Shown: piece after piece, positions 11,321 through 22,649 of the stretch | How positions within the stretch are numbered: position 1 is the first letter of the stretch | How the letters are laid out: each line of letters starts with the position of its first letter | NCBI GenBank assembly: GCA_003255065.1 | Contig: QAOA01006516.1 | Location: 528,691-592,690, forward strand | DNA from: Cercis canadensis | Lineage: Eukaryota; Streptophyta; Magnoliopsida; Fabales; Fabaceae | Reading direction: 5' to 3' | Length of the DNA stretch: 64,000 nucleotides | Made by a program: the position numbers and the translations under genes | The notes under the pieces: generated by a model | Database searches by the model: none | Told to the model about the DNA's origin: nothing | Seen by the model: the letters and a program-made list of their open reading frames with translations, nothing else

Positions 11321-12528
11321 TATTTTAATAGAAATAATTTTTCTCAAAAATTAAGTTAAAATATTTTTTAGAAAAAAATCTAAAATATTCTTTGAATTAT
11401 ACATCTTGTGCACTTTATCCCACAAGCTTTAAAAACGTAAAGAAGATCTTCTTCAACTATTAAAATGTGGGTTTTATCCCCAAATACCAGAAGAACGTTC
11501 ATTAATGGACGGAAAGAATCATATGCCATGCACGTGCAATCTCAAAACTCAAAAAATTAGAAAATAAAAAAACCATAGCTAAAAACTCAGAAACTCTTCA
11601 AAGAATTTGGAAAAATGCATTCTTAATTAGAGAGTAATAAGAAAAGAACTAAAATCGCAGCTAGGAACTCAAAAAACCATAGCTAATATCCTCAAAACTT
11701 GCTTGGGTAGTATTAGAAAGTGAATTTCGAAATCCCTTAAAAAATTTAGAAAAAGATTGAACCATTTGAAAAAAGANACTAAAATCGCAGCTAGGAACTC
11801 AAAAAACCATAGCTAATATCCTCAAAGCTTGCTTGGGTAGTATTAGAAAGTGAATTTCGAAATCCCTTAAAAAATTTAGAAAAAGATTGAACCATTTGAA
11901 AAAAGAAATTACTTGGGTAGTGTTAGAAAATAAATTTTGCACAAAACCCCTTAAAGAATTTGGAGAAATTCATTCTTGATTAGAGATGACATGTACTGCT
12001 GCTGCCTTTAGCTTTTCGTACTTCATTTTGAGCTTCAATTTTAAAACTAATAGCATAATATTGTTATAAATTTCACAAGCTTTAAAATGGTATATGATTT
12101 GTAAATTTTAGTTGAGAAATATGAGAGATATGAAGAGGACCCAAATGAATTTAAAAAACGGGTCGACTTTTAGAAATGGATACTTGTTGGAGGTTGAAGA
12201 TGACTAATTTTAAATATTATAATTTGATCCTAAATTTTTTTAAATATTACTTTTTAACTACAATTTTATAAATTTATTTTCATTTATACTCTTATAAATT
12301 ATACTATGGCTTAGATTAAATACTCCACATACCAAACACATGACTCTTTCCGTCTATTATTGGATGTCTGTTTGATTTTTGGGGGTAAAATGCACATTTT
12401 AGTAGTTAAAAGAGATTTTTCCTACTTTTTTAAAGTTTGGAGGATAAAACGCACAAAGTGTATAGTTCATGAAATTTTTTGAACTTTTCTCTATTTTTTA
12501 TAAAAATTATTTCTATCAAAACAAAGAT
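11321..12528. mobile_element. Mutator-like non-autonomous element, ~200-bp inverted repeats
   Basis: The left arm (about 11321-11520) and the right arm (about 12335-12528) are imperfect reverse complements. Shared landmarks are ATAGAAATAATTTTT, TTGTGCrCTTTATCC, TATTAAAATGTG and wTAATrGACGGAAAGA. CTCAATT occurs immediately outside both arms (11314-11320 and 12529-12535), a plausible 7-9 bp target duplication. Long inverted repeats with a duplication near 9 bp fit Mutator-like MITEs. The non-coding core carries a 129-bp duplication at a single N, likely an assembly artefact. The GGACGG inner motif is shared with the MITE at 42604-43020. Confidence 0.6.
11648..11906. repeat. 129-bp duplication across a single N (likely assembly artefact)
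   Basis: Bases 11648-11776 recur as 11778-11906 with only one or two differences, separated by a single N at 11777. The first copy ends exactly at the N. This is the signature of two overlapping contig ends joined without merging. Confidence 0.8.
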
Positions 12529-12942
12529 CTCAATTACATTTTTTTTTTAAGTGTATAAAATCTTATAATTAAATTCCTTAAAAAATTGGTCGCCATAAAA
12601 TGAAATCAACCGGTCGTAGTAATCAACTGGTTAATCTAAAGTCGTGGCTGAACATTAGCCTCTAGTAGCCCGAGGTAATGTTACCGCCTCCAAAACTGAG
12701 GTATCGTGAAACTCCCTGCTCTGCTTTGTCTTGTACTGTGTAAGCTTGAATTTTAGAGATAACGCTTATCAATTTTACATGAGACGCTGTTGTGGTTCCA
12801 AGATATTAGCTGGGGATGTGTTGTTTGGTTGTCCCAAAACAATGCAGAAGGAGCATTCGCGTGGCTTTTTATTTTCAAGGATTTTGTGGTGCTTTATCAC
12901 TTTGAGAAACTAAAAAAATGTGGGGATTTATTCATGTTCTTA
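12529..12942 (+). promoter_or_regulatory. Promoter/5'UTR region of the CemA-like gene
   Basis: The sequence between the Mutator-like element and the first supported ATG becomes less AT-rich after about 12640 and is open in the coding frame from 12790, so the 5'UTR probably starts in 12650-12800. I cannot place a TATA box or transcription start with confidence. The Mutator-like element ends about 415 bp upstream of the ATG, so it may border the promoter. Confidence 0.4.
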
Positions 12943-13554
12943 ATGAGCACTTCAATTGTCTTATGCGACAACTTAATCTATTTGAATCAGAAAGTGCCGT
13001 GGAACTCCTTTTTTTTTCATGATTCATCAAAATCAAAATTTGTGATACAATTGGGCAGTAAAGGAAGGCGGCTGAGTGGGTTTATTTCAAAAGCGGAAAA
13101 GCATAGTCATAATAGTCATTCAGGTAGAAGGAAAAGCAGTTGGTGGCAGAGATTTTTTTTCAATGAAGATGGGAATTGGCTTGGTTTGAAGGAAGATGAC
13201 ATGCTTGAGGGCGAATTAGAATCAGAAAGCGAATTATCTGAGGGTGAAAAGTTTGAGGCATGGAGGCAGAGAGCTGAAGCAATCATAGAGTTAAGGGAAG
13301 CCCAAGAAGATACGCGGAATGAAGAGGGCAGGAGATGGGAGGATTGGCTTTTGGATGCGACGAATCAGGAGACCACTTCTTCTTGGAGTCCAGAATGGGA
13401 CAAGGGGATGAAGGAATCTGAGGAGAAGGTGCGAGTTGATTCTGCAGATGACAAGGGGCCGTTAGAGTCTGTAAGGTATTTGATTTTTGGAAGGGAAGAT
13501 GATGATGATATGCTTTATGAAGAGCGTATTTTCCAGTATGCCTCATTAAATTCA
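12943..13554 (+). CDS. DLDG1: DLDG1/CemA-like chloroplast protein, exon 1
   Basis: This is the first coding exon (204 codons, phase 0 end) of a nuclear CemA/Ycf10-like gene. I chose ATG 12943 (MSTSIVLCDN) over 12934 because it gives a serine-rich start typical of chloroplast transit peptides; the frame is open back to 12790. After the targeting region come basic GRRKSSWWQRFF, then DGNWLGLKEDD and a long acidic, Glu-rich soluble segment, ending YEERIFQYASLNS just before the GTAAGT donor at 13555. In Arabidopsis, DLDG1 (At4g31040) is a chloroplast-envelope CemA homologue implicated in proton homeostasis and control of non-photochemical quenching. That function is family knowledge; the identification is mine from the exon sequence. 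The gene continues over five more exons in this window. Confidence 0.85.
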
Positions 13555-13990
13555 GTAAGTACATTTCTTTCTTGTTATGAAATGATACTGATTTATTCAG
13601 AGGAAGTAAACCACATATTATCTAGCTGTCCTTTTGATTTGCTTTCATGTTTATCATCTTCATTTCGTATACATAATAGTTGACTTTTCTTTACATAAAC
13701 TCCCTAAGGCAACATGTCATTTGAATTTTGAATGAGTTTGATGATTAAAAACATGCACCCAATCGACCTTCTAAGATCACTACATTGAGATTATTGTAAC
13801 CAGTTCATTCAAGCAAGGATGATCCAAAAGACATGACTGGGGGTTCAGCTGATCCTTTTACAACAATGCATAAGAGGGCAAGGAAACATAATAACTTTAG
13901 CATGTTATATAGTATTGGAAATCTCACTTATTCTGGCCATAAAATTTTTGAAGTTCATTCCATTTTCCTTCAAGGCTTATTTTCTTTAGT

Positions 13991-14332
13991 TAGTATTTGT
14001 CACGACCAAGTCCTTGTGTAATAATTAGGGACCAGCAAAAAGCTTAAAGAAGAACCAGAGTGACATGCTACACTTACCTTGAGAGGTGATTGAAGAAACT
14101 ATTAACATTTTAAGTATGAAGTAATGTTTTCCTGCATGCCTCATTATAACGACTATGGTCTATGGGAACAATATATGTTAAACTATTGAACCATAATATT
14201 TTCCTTAGTATTTGTCCACAACAAAGTTCTTGTGTAATGATTGGGGACCAGCGAAAAGCCTAAAGAAGAACAAGAAAAACATACAAGACTTACTTTGATC
14301 GGTGGTTGAAGAAACTACTGGAGTTTTAAGTA
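13991..14332. repeat. Pair of ~126-bp direct repeats
   Basis: Copy 1 (13991-14116) and copy 2 (14206-14332) both start TAGTATTTGTC and share CTTGTGTAATrATTrGGGAC, CAGCrAAAAGC and a GAAGAAACTA...TTTTAAGTA end, with about 15-20% differences. They are separated by about 90 bp. The origin is unknown; they could be an old transposon pair or a tandem duplication. Confidence 0.6.
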
Positions 14333-14746
14333 CCATTCTTGGGCCCTTCTCAGCATCTTAAGCTTTCAGGTTAAGTTTTTTATGATATTATATCAGTGTG
14401 CTGCACTCAGTCTTATATCCAAAGCCATGGTCCAATAATTATTCCATATAGCTTCAGAACTTTCCTAAAAAGATTCTAATGTTCACTCTAAGATGTCAAC
14501 ATCATAATTCACCCTTAAAACATTGTATAAAACAAAATTTTCAAGTAATGATTCAAAAGATACCGTGCCAGTTTCTTGTAGAGAAATCAGAAGACTAAAG
14601 GGGTGCAAAGGTTAATTTTAATAAGTTGATTTGGACGATTATACAGTTATATACATTGTTTGCTATTAACACAGAGGATTAAGTTTGTCATTGTAAGAAT
14701 GCGTGCTTCTTCTTTATTACCTTTAGGGGTTCTGGCATAGAAAAAG

Positions 14747-14756
14747 NNNNNNNNNN
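14747..14756. other. 10-N assembly gap
   Basis: Ten Ns are followed by a run of 14 Gs, suggesting the sequence failed at a homopolymer. The true length here is unknown. Confidence 0.95.
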
Positions 14757-15743
14757 GGGGGGGGGGGGGGAGGGAAAAATTTTCTTCAATGATGGGACTG
14801 TTTCTCTTCCTTTATTTCCTTTAAAGTTGGTATAGGTTATAATTAAGGGTTTTGGAAATATGTTCATTGGGTGGATATGCCTTTCAAAATTTTGTTTCCT
14901 CACCTTTTTTTCCATTGCATGGACAAAGAAGTGCTGATTGCTTATGCTGGTAACTTAATTAAAGGGGACAAGTTTTAAAATGTGAGGCTCATTAGATTTC
15001 TGTATCTCTATAGGATTGTTAGCTTGACTTGGTTATTACTTTCTTCAGTTATCTGTATGGTTCTCAAGGGCCTGGTGGCATAGATGATAGAGTCTGTTGG
15101 GAATCTGAAGAACAATGCCTTCTTCAATATGAACACTTTTCTTCTTAACAGATAAAAACCAGGTTTTGCTCCTTTTCCTTGGAAAATCATTGAATATACT
15201 GGGAACCATACAAAGATCTCCTTTTTTTGTGGGGGCAGCAGCATGGGAAAAGAATTTGGCAGCAGAGAATTTATAGGTGGGGGAGTATATATTCAATAGT
15301 GTTCTATATTTAAAGGTGGCTAGCATGTAAAATTGCTTTAATATCTATGGCACCTTCTCCCTTTCTAAGAACAATGGTAGCTAGAGGGTCGATGAGAGGC
15401 TCTAAGCCCAGCTGATTTTGCTGGAGTTGGAAATTGTAATCATACAGCCAGAATGAGTAAATCTTACAACAAACCTTATAGTTAGACAGCATGATACCCA
15501 TGGTGTTTGAAGAGATATGCATTGCATGTTTATGTGTAAAATGGAGATGTTAATCATCTCAATCCAAATAATGGGATTTGATCATTATGTTAAACTTATA
15601 CTCTTTTTGCAACACTCAAACCTACATGATATTAAATTTTTGGTTAAATAATTTAAACATTCTCCATCCAGCCTTCAAATTTTTAGTACCAAGTTGAATG
15701 ACATGCTAGTTCTTATTTGATAACTTCTAACTTGTTATTACAG

Positions 15744-15829
15744 GCTAAATTTTTAGCAGTGTTGATAATTATACCTTGGGCAATGGACTTTCTGGTTCAT
15801 GACTATATGCTCATGCCCTTTTTAGAGAG
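15744..15829 (+). CDS. DLDG1: DLDG1-like gene, exon 2 (small transmembrane exon)
   Basis: This 86-bp exon is too short to stand out as an open frame but is well supported. It sits between TTACAG and GTAACT, enters in phase 0 from exon 1 and ends two bases into a codon. The first base of exon 3 then completes an arginine. It encodes AKFLAVLIIIPWAMDFLVHD followed by YMLMPFLE, the first hydrophobic membrane segment of the CemA-like domain. The protein cannot be assembled in frame without it, because exon 3 begins one base before a codon. Confidence 0.85.
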
Positions 15830-16769
15830 GTAACTGTTGGACAACTCTTTTATCTTTTAGAGCAAAACTTAAAACTACTATTCTTTTGCTTTGGTGAAAT
15901 ACTTTTCCATTTGCGGATATTTTATTTTGCTTTGCTAATACAGTTAAGTATAGGTGCACAAATACATTACTATAAGTGTTTGCTTCTATTTGTATGTATT
16001 CTTGTAAATATGTGATATGCTTCAGAGGGCTAGGAGGATGGCAAGTGGAATAGGTTTGGAATGGCTTGCCCAAAATGAGAAACTATAGAGGGCAAGGGAA
16101 CAAATTGTCAGTACATGAAATGAGACAGCTGCTGAAATGGTGAGGTCAAACCGAGATGGAATAGCAGAATAGGTTGCCTGATGCCCATTCTAAGGAACTT
16201 AGTGTGCAAGGGACTATCATGTGTCATGAATCAACCTACTGAACCACCAAGAGCAATCTAAGAAAGAAGAGGCCAACAGATTAGATATTATTTTAGTAAC
16301 GTGTTTTTGAACTCCTCTACATGTGTCCAGTTCACAAATATAATAATGGTAGAAATTTGGGAGTTGGTTCTCTATTTTTCTCAGTCTTATATGTTTGTTT
16401 ATAGGTAACACCTATTTACATTGGCAGTATGCTATTGCTAATTCTGTAATAGAGCACTAACTAAAGAGCATAAAAAGAAATCACTGGTTCACCGGAATAA
16501 CATTCTTTCCTTGTAAACATTGTTCAATTGGATAAAGAAAAAAAAACTATTTGAGTTACAAAGCAGCTATCCATGTAATATTGCTCCTATATTTTATCTT
16601 AAAGGAGTGGCCATCCTTTGTCACTTCAATGGTACAATATCTGCATGGACAGTGAATGATATGTTCATCTAAAGTGTTTCAATTAGCCCTAATCTGAATA
16701 GGAAATCCTAAGAAAACCGTAATTAAAGCAATCTCATAATTATCATAAATCCAAATTCCAAATAACAAA
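15830..16769 (+). other. DLDG1-like gene, intron 2, left remnant
   Basis: This is original intron 2 sequence left of the retrotransposon nest. With the right remnant (32951-34016), intron 2 was about 2.0 kb before the insertion of RLC-A. I see no other feature in it. Its last five bases, ACAAA, are the target duplicated at 32946-32950. Confidence 0.75.
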
Positions 16770-16893
16770 TGTAAATATAGAAGAAAGAAAGTAGCCGCTA
16801 CCACACTTGGGTCCGGCACAATGAATATATACTAAAGAGAAGGGAGTACAGTAATAAATTAGGAAATGACTATTTTACCCTTACTCACTAACA
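16770..16893 (-). repeat. RLC-A 3' LTR
   Basis: A 124-bp LTR on + coordinates beginning TGTAAATATAG and ending CACTAACA, followed by the pyrimidine complement of the polypurine tract. It lacks nine bases present in the 5' LTR and in the related RLC-E LTR, so the difference is a deletion here. Confidence 0.92.
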
Positions 16894-16923
16894 CTCCCCC
16901 TCAAGTTGGAGCATAGATATTAA

Positions 16924-17179
16924 TGTAACAAATACGGGCGGAAAACTTCTGAATTTTGTTATTCAGTAAGTTGATGATACATAGTGTTATATAGAAGATT
17001 ACAAGAGGAAAATTAGTAACTAAATTACTCTAAAATAGGAAACTATACTATCTACCCGAATCCCTCCATTTAAGGGATTTAATCTCTATCTAATTTTAAA
17101 CTCTATCTAATCAAATCCCTTAATTTAAGGGATTTCAAATTACTTCCTAATCTATTTACAGCCTATTTACATCTTGACA
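16924..17179 (-). repeat. RLC-B 3' LTR
   Basis: A 256-bp LTR from TGTAACAAATACGGG to CATCTTGACA, followed by CTCCCCCTCAAGC, the complement of the polypurine tract. Confidence 0.92.
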
Positions 17180-17186
17180 CTCCCCC

Positions 17187-18648
17187 TCAAGCTGAGGAAT
17201 AGATGTCTTCCATTCCCAGCTTGACTACAAGATCATGGAAATTTGAACTGTTGAGCCCCTTAGTTAGAACATCAGCTAATTGACTCTTCGATGGAACATA
17301 GGACATGCACACTAACCCTTCTTCCAATTTTTCCTTGATAAAATGTCTGTCAATTTCAATATGCTTTGTCCTATTGTGCTGTATAGGATTATGAGCAATA
17401 TTTATAGCTGATTTGTTGCGACAATAAAGCTTCAAGTCATTTAGGATAATCTTCAGCCAGAGTAGTTCACACAATCCTTGAGCTATAGCCCTGAATTCTG
17501 ATTCTACAGATGACCTTCCCACTACATTCTGTTTTTTGCTTCTCCATGTTACCAGATTTCCTCCAAGGAATGTACAATACCTTGTAGTTGATCTTCTATC
17601 TAATAGGGAGCCTGCATAGTCTGCATCAGTATATGCTTCTATAGCAAGATTATTTTTTCTCTTGAATAAGATTCCCTTTCAAGTAATGCAGCACCCTGTA
17701 CACTGCTTGAAGATGAGGTTCTCTAGGATCATGCATAAATTGGTTGAGCACATTCACTGAGTATGCTATGTCTGGCCGAGTGTGAAGAAGATATATTAGT
17801 TTACCAACTAACCTTTGGTACATTCCTTTATCAACAGCTGGTTCCTCTTTGGCTTCTCCCAATTTATGGTTTGGATCCATTGGGGTAGAGACAAGCTTAC
17901 ATCCAATCTTCCCTGTATCCACTAGTAAATATGTCACATATTTTTGCTGAGATATAAAGATTCCTGGTGTGGAATTTGCCACCTCAATCCCGAGGAAGTA
18001 CTTTAGTCTCCTAAGTTCTTTTATCTCAAACTCCTTGACTAGTCTCTGCCTCAATTCATTCCTCCCTCTCTCATCATTTCCAGTCACTATGATGTCGTCT
18101 ACATATACTAGAAGAGCTGTCACCCCAGTAGCTGAGTGTTTAATGAAGAGAGTGTGGTCACCTTGGCTTTGTTTATACCCAGAATCTTTCATAACCTTTG
18201 CAAATTTCCCAAACCATGCTCTAGGAGATTGTTTTAACCCATATAGAGCCTTTTTCAGCTTGCACACTTTGTTACCAATGTCTCCCCTAAATCCTGGTAG
18301 GATGTTCATGTATATTTCTTCATCCAAGTCACCATGAAGGAATGCATTCTTAACATCATACTGTAGGAGTGGCCAATTGAAGTGGGCAGCTAGTGATAAC
18401 AGAATTCTCACAATATTCATTTTTGCAACTGGGGCAAAAGTTTCCTGATAATCAGCCCCATAAGTCTGAGTATACCCTTTGGCTACTAATCGTGCTTTAT
18501 ACCTCTCAAGGGATCCATCAGCCATGTATTTCAGTGTGAAAATCCACTTACAATCAACGATGTTTTTCCCTTTCGGTCTCTCAACAATCTCCCATGTTTT
18601 TTTTTTTTTTCCAATGCACTCATCTCCTCTTTCATAGCAGCCCTCCAT
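17187..18648 (-). pseudogene. RLC-B reverse transcriptase and RNase H
   Basis: The frame 18648-17650 holds the Copia reverse transcriptase, with AFLHGDLDEEIYM, ALYGLKQSPRAWF and the catalytic YVDD (LLVYVDDIIVTGND) intact. The frame 17522-17187 gives the RNase H end with the SAINIAHNPIQHNRTKHIE motif and the stop near the polypurine tract. The two are separated by a frameshift or stop between 17650 and 17522. The 5' edge of the RT frame is shifted at a poly-A run near 18600. The enzyme would copy element RNA in virus-like particles, but the frame is broken. Confidence 0.85.
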
Positions 18649-19171
18649 TCCCCTTTTGACAATGCCTCAAAAACAGTATTTGGGATTGCAATGGTGTTTA
18701 AACTAACAATGAATTTTTTGTGGGCTGGTGTCATGTGCTTAAGAGATACATAGTGAGAAAGTGGATAGAGAGGTTGTTTAGTGCATTCTCTAATACCTTT
18801 TCTAACAGCGATGGGAAGTTCTACGGCGGCTGTTGTGTCAGCAGATGTTTCAACAGATTGTGTGGGTGAAGGTAGGTCAGATCTTACCGTGATCTCATTC
18901 CTAGATTCTGAGTTGGATTCTTGGACTTGTTTCAGTTCTGGAACAGCCTTTCTTCTTGAATATACTTGGGAGAACCTTGGAAAATTTTCAGTGACACTGG
19001 TTGGGGTAGGAGATGGCTTAGAACTAGACTTAGGAAACTCAGATATGAGTGGCTCAGAGGACTCAGGCTCGGGTTCAGCCATCCGGGCTGGAATAGGAGG
19101 GAGGTCAAGGGTTTAAAGAGGTTCAAAAGCCTCACAAGTATTATTTTCCATCATTGAAATCTTCCCCTTAA
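18531..19171 (-). pseudogene. RLC-B integrase-RT linker
   Basis: The frame 19082-18531 is a Ser/Pro/Glu-rich linker ending in the start of the RT domain (FEALSKGEWRAAMKEEMSAL). Between the MITE and this frame there is an in-frame TAA just after AFEPL. The linker is variable between Copia families and carries no catalytic residues. Confidence 0.7.
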
Positions 19172-19637
19172 GGGTTTGTTTGGGAGTTAAAATTGGGGTG
19201 AAAGGAGAGGAAATGAAAGGAGTAAATGAGTTCATCCCCTTGTTTGAGAGTTCAAGATTAAAAAAGGAAAGGAAACCAATGGGTAATCTCAAACCCTTGC
19301 ATTCCTTTTTTGCCTCACCTTTGTGTTCCCCAATTTGGGGGGTTTGGAAAGAAAAAAGAGTAATTTACTATTATACCTCTATTTATTTTTTTAATTTTTT
19401 TTTTCAAATACTATTTAGATAACATTATTAAATCTTATATTAAATATATTTACTTTATAAATAAAGGATAAATTTGTAAAATTATAATTTTTTTTTTCTT
19501 TCCTTTCCTTTCTTCTCCTTTTGCTCATTTTAATCATCCAAACAAAGGAGAGGAAAACCTCTCCCTTTCCCTTCCCTTCCTTTCCCTCCCTTTTCTCTCC
19601 TCTCCTCTCCCCTCCAAAAAAACTCCCAAACAGACCC
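19172..19637. mobile_element. Tourist-like MITE inserted in RLC-B
   Basis: The ends are GGGTTTGTTTGGGAGTT on the left and, in reverse complement of the right end, GGGTCTGTTTGGGAGTT. The flanks TAA (left) and TAT (right) are nearly a TWA duplication. The 466-bp element is AT-rich, with a long pyrimidine tract at 19498-19615. It separates coding sequence ending AMFFSKSSH (19638-19775, minus strand) from the linker, so it landed inside the polyprotein. Confidence 0.75.
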
Positions 19638-20571
19638 TATGAGAGGATTTGGAGAAAAACATAGCATTTTCAGCAAACGTAACATCTGCAGAGATATAGA
19701 ATTTACTGGATGAAGGATTGTAACACTTGTAGCCCTTTTTAGTAGAAGAGTAACCAAGGAAGACACATTTAATGGCTCATGGGTCTAGTTTGCCTCTATG
19801 TTGATTGTGGTTGTGAACAAAGGCAGTACACCCAAATACCCTAGGTATGAGGCCATTAGAGGTTCTGAAGTGAGGATAGAAACTGTTAAGGATCTCTATG
19901 GGACTTTTATTGTCTAACACTTGTGAGGGAAGTCTATTTATCATATATGCAGCAGTAAGAACAGCCTCTCCCCAATAGGACTTAGGTACATTTCCTTGGA
20001 AAAGTGAGGCTCGGGTAGTGTTGAGTAAATGTCCATTTTTCCTCTCAGCTACCCCATTTTGTTGAGGTGTGTAAACACATGATGACTCATGGATAATGCC
20101 TTGTGATTGAAAGTATGGTGACAGAATCTGGTTGAAGTAGTCTCTAGCATTGTCTGTCCTAAACCTCTTTATTTTGACCCCAAATTGGTTTTGAATCATT
20201 GAGTGGAAATTAGGTATAACAGTGCTAACATCTGATTTTTGTTTGAGAAGGAAGATCCATGTAACCCGAGTGCAATCATCAATTAGAGATACAAGCCAAC
20301 GAGCCCCAGAAATATTAGGTATAGTAGAAGGACCCCATATGTCACTATGAATTAGATGGAAAGGATGGGAACTTCTTTTATTGCTGATAGGAAAAGATAC
20401 ACGAGTATGTTTTGCTAATTCACAAATATCACAATGAAACTCAGAAATATCTAGTCCTTGAAACAACTTAGGGAGCATGACTTTTAAAACTCGAAAGGAT
20501 GGATGACCTAGGCGAAGATGATACAGCCAAATGGTATCTTTATTTGAGGAACTAAGGAAAGATAAAGACAA
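19638..20571 (-). pseudogene. RLC-B integrase
   Basis: The frame 20571-19777 contains the HHCC zinc finger (HLRLGHPS...CDICELAKH) and the integrase core with HSDIWGP, LIDDCTRVTWIFLL, FRTDNARDYF and PQQNGVAERKNGHLL, so the D,D,E triad is present. A TGA follows GKLDP. The frame then resumes as AIKCVFLGYSSTKKGYKCYN up to the MITE at 19637. Confidence 0.85.
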
Positions 20572-21985
20572 GTGACTTCTAGTTTTCTGAGATGGTTCAA
20601 GATGATAAAGGCCGTTCCTTTCCTTAGCAAGTCCAATCCTCCTCCCTGAGACCTGTTCTTGAAAAACACAATAAGAAGGGAAGAAAAAAGCATAACATTT
20701 AAGATCATGGGTAAGTTTTTGAATGGAAACAAGGCTGGCTGATTAGGTACATGGAGGACATTTTTTAGGATAAGGGTAGGTGTGATATGTATATCTCCAA
20801 ACCCAGCAACAGTAGCTGAAGAGCCATTGGCCACCACAATTTTCCTGCTACTTGGGCATGGGGTATAGGTGTGAAAAAGTTTAGATGTGGGGGTCATATG
20901 GTCTGTGGCACCCGAATCTATTATCCAAAAATTGTCAGAAATTTTTTCTAAGGCATTCAAGCAAAAAGGGAATGAAGATTTACCTGAAAGAGCCAGAGAA
21001 CAAGCTCCAGAAGGTTTCTCAAGAGACCCTAACAAGCTTCTTAGCTGCTCAATTTCTTCACCATTGAACCCTCCTGTTACAGGGTTTCCCTCAGTTTGGT
21101 CTGCTCTGCCATATGTCTTGTGGTCTCTGCTGCCCCTCATGGTTTCCCCACTCTCGGCTTGGTGGCTTACCATTCAGCTTCCAACACTTTTCTTTTGTGT
21201 GTCTTGGTTTCTTGCAATAGGTGCACCAGAGATTGTCCTTGCTCTCCTTCCACGAGTATTTGGACAGATCCCATTTTCCTTTCTCCTGATGGGCTGTTTT
21301 TGTTGCTAGGGCTGATCCATCCACAGTTTCTGGTTCAAGCATAATGTTCCTTCGGCTTTCTTCTGCTCAAATTAATGAAATTGTCTCTTCTAGAGACTGT
21401 GTGTCCTCCTTGCCAAGGATTTGAATCCTGACCTGATCATATTCAGGGTTCAATCCAGCTAAAAAATCATAGACACAATCTCTTTCCATGAAGTTCTTCA
21501 AAATGGCAGCATCTTCAGGGCATTTCATCTCAAAGACTCGATAATGATCGAGTTCTTGCCATAGGTTTTGCATATTCTGTGACAGATTTGTTTCCTTGCT
21601 TAGTAGCTGAAGTTTTGATCTTGATCTCGTACATTTGAGCAGCATCTCTGGCCTTTGAATATGTACGATGAATAAAGTCCCAAATTTCCTTTGCTCTAGA
21701 CATGAACATGCATGTATCACTAATCATGGGTTCCATGGAGTCCCATAGCCAGGACATTATCATGGAATCCTCCTCATCCCATGCTTCAAATTTCGGATCA
21801 TTCTTTGCTGGTCTTGTTCCAAGAAGATGGCTCAGTCTTCCTTTGCCTTTGGGGTATGTGCGAACAAATTGAGACCATTTGAGGTAGTTCTTCCCATTGA
21901 GCCTATAGGAGGCCCGAATATTCTGCAACTCTCCAATTTTTTGAACAGAATTGGATTCCTCAGAATTGGAGGTTGACATGATCAA
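20508..21985 (-). pseudogene. RLC-B gag, zinc knuckle and protease
   Basis: The gag begins at 21985 (MIMSTSNSEESNS) with a gag domain containing RLNGKNYLKWSQFV. Overlapping frames 21985-21530 and 21720-21367 show a frameshift. 21342-21091 holds the zinc knuckle CTYCKKPRHTKEKC, with CX2CX4HX4C intact. 21173-20508 holds the aspartic protease motif WIIDSGATDHM. The frames are separated by shifts, so no continuous gag-pol exists. Confidence 0.85.
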
Positions 21986-22102
21986 GGAAGGAAATTTGCA
22001 GCAATTAAGGCTGTCTGATCAAAAAGTAGGAATAAGAAATGGTGACAGCAATGAAGGCTGCGCTAGTGGAATCCCTAGGAAAGCCCTAGGGCTCTGATAC
22101 CA

Positions 22103-22384
22103 TGTAACAAATACGGGAGGAAAACTTCTGAATTTCTTATTCAGTAAGTTGATGATACATGATGTTATATAGANGTTGATGATACATGGTGTTATATAGA
22201 AGATTACAAGAGGAAAATCAGTAACTAAATTACTCTAAAATAGGAAACTATACCATCTACCCGAATCCCTCCATTTAAGGGATTTAATCTCTATCTAATT
22301 TTAAACTCTATCTAATCAAATCCCTTAATTTAAGGAATTTCAAATTACTTCCTAATCTATTTACAGCCTATTTACATCTTGACA
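22103..22384 (-). repeat. RLC-B 5' LTR with N-junction duplication
   Basis: The 5' LTR contains a single N at 22174, flanked by two copies of a 26-bp segment (22148-22173 and 22175-22200). Without the duplication it would be 255 bp, matching the 3' LTR. Confidence 0.9.
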
Positions 22385-22390
22385 ATTAAT

Positions 22391-22642
22391 TGAACAAAGA
22401 GGCTTAAGGAAAGAATTCTCCTTGTTATTTTCTAATCTCGAATTTACAGAATATATGGACTAAAGTCAGCCTAATTCTAGGAGTTATAAAAGGAAAGATT
22501 GAGGAAATTACTCCTAACCTACCAAACCTATCAATCAGGGATTCCCTGATTAGTAAACACATTTACAGCACAATTACAGCTAATTACATTAAATTCCTAA
22601 TCACATTAAATGCTAATTAATGACCCGAGATACTCTCCAACA
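22391..22642 (-). repeat. RLC-C 3' LTR
   Basis: The LTR runs from TGAACAAAGAGGC to CTCTCCAACA and is followed by CTCCCCCTCAAGC, the complement of the polypurine tract. It differs from the 5' LTR at two transitions. Confidence 0.93.
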
Positions 22643-22649
22643 CTCCCCC

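Larger units (their letters stand above)
13555..15743 (+). other. DLDG1-like gene, intron 1
   Basis: The intron runs from GTAAGT at 13555 to TTACAG ending at 15743, 2.2 kb. It contains a local direct repeat (13991-14116 and 14206-14332), an LTR-like scrap resembling the TRIM at 47448 (about 14331-14380, with ATTCTTGGGCCCTTCTC), and a 10-N gap at 14747-14756 followed by 14 Gs. I see no other gene. Confidence 0.7.
16924..22384 (-). mobile_element. RLC-B: Copia nested in RLC-A
   Basis: The LTRs are 16924-17179 and 22103-22384, the latter inflated by a 27-bp duplication at the N at 22174. A perfect target duplication ATTAA flanks the element (16919-16923, 22385-22389). The tRNA-iMet primer site is 22091-22102. 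The insertion lies in the last codons of the RLC-A polyprotein, immediately beside RLC-C. The LTRs differ at about seven positions (roughly 97% identity). A Tourist-like MITE at 19172-19637 interrupts the internal region. Confidence 0.93.

Noticed and set aside
13283..13564. 93-codon minus-strand frame
   Set aside because: It is the shadow of the exon 1 coding strand; composition and position are explained by the CemA-like exon.
14757..14770. Run of 14 Gs as a possible G-quadruplex
   Set aside because: It abuts a 10-N gap and is most likely a sequencing problem at the gap edge.
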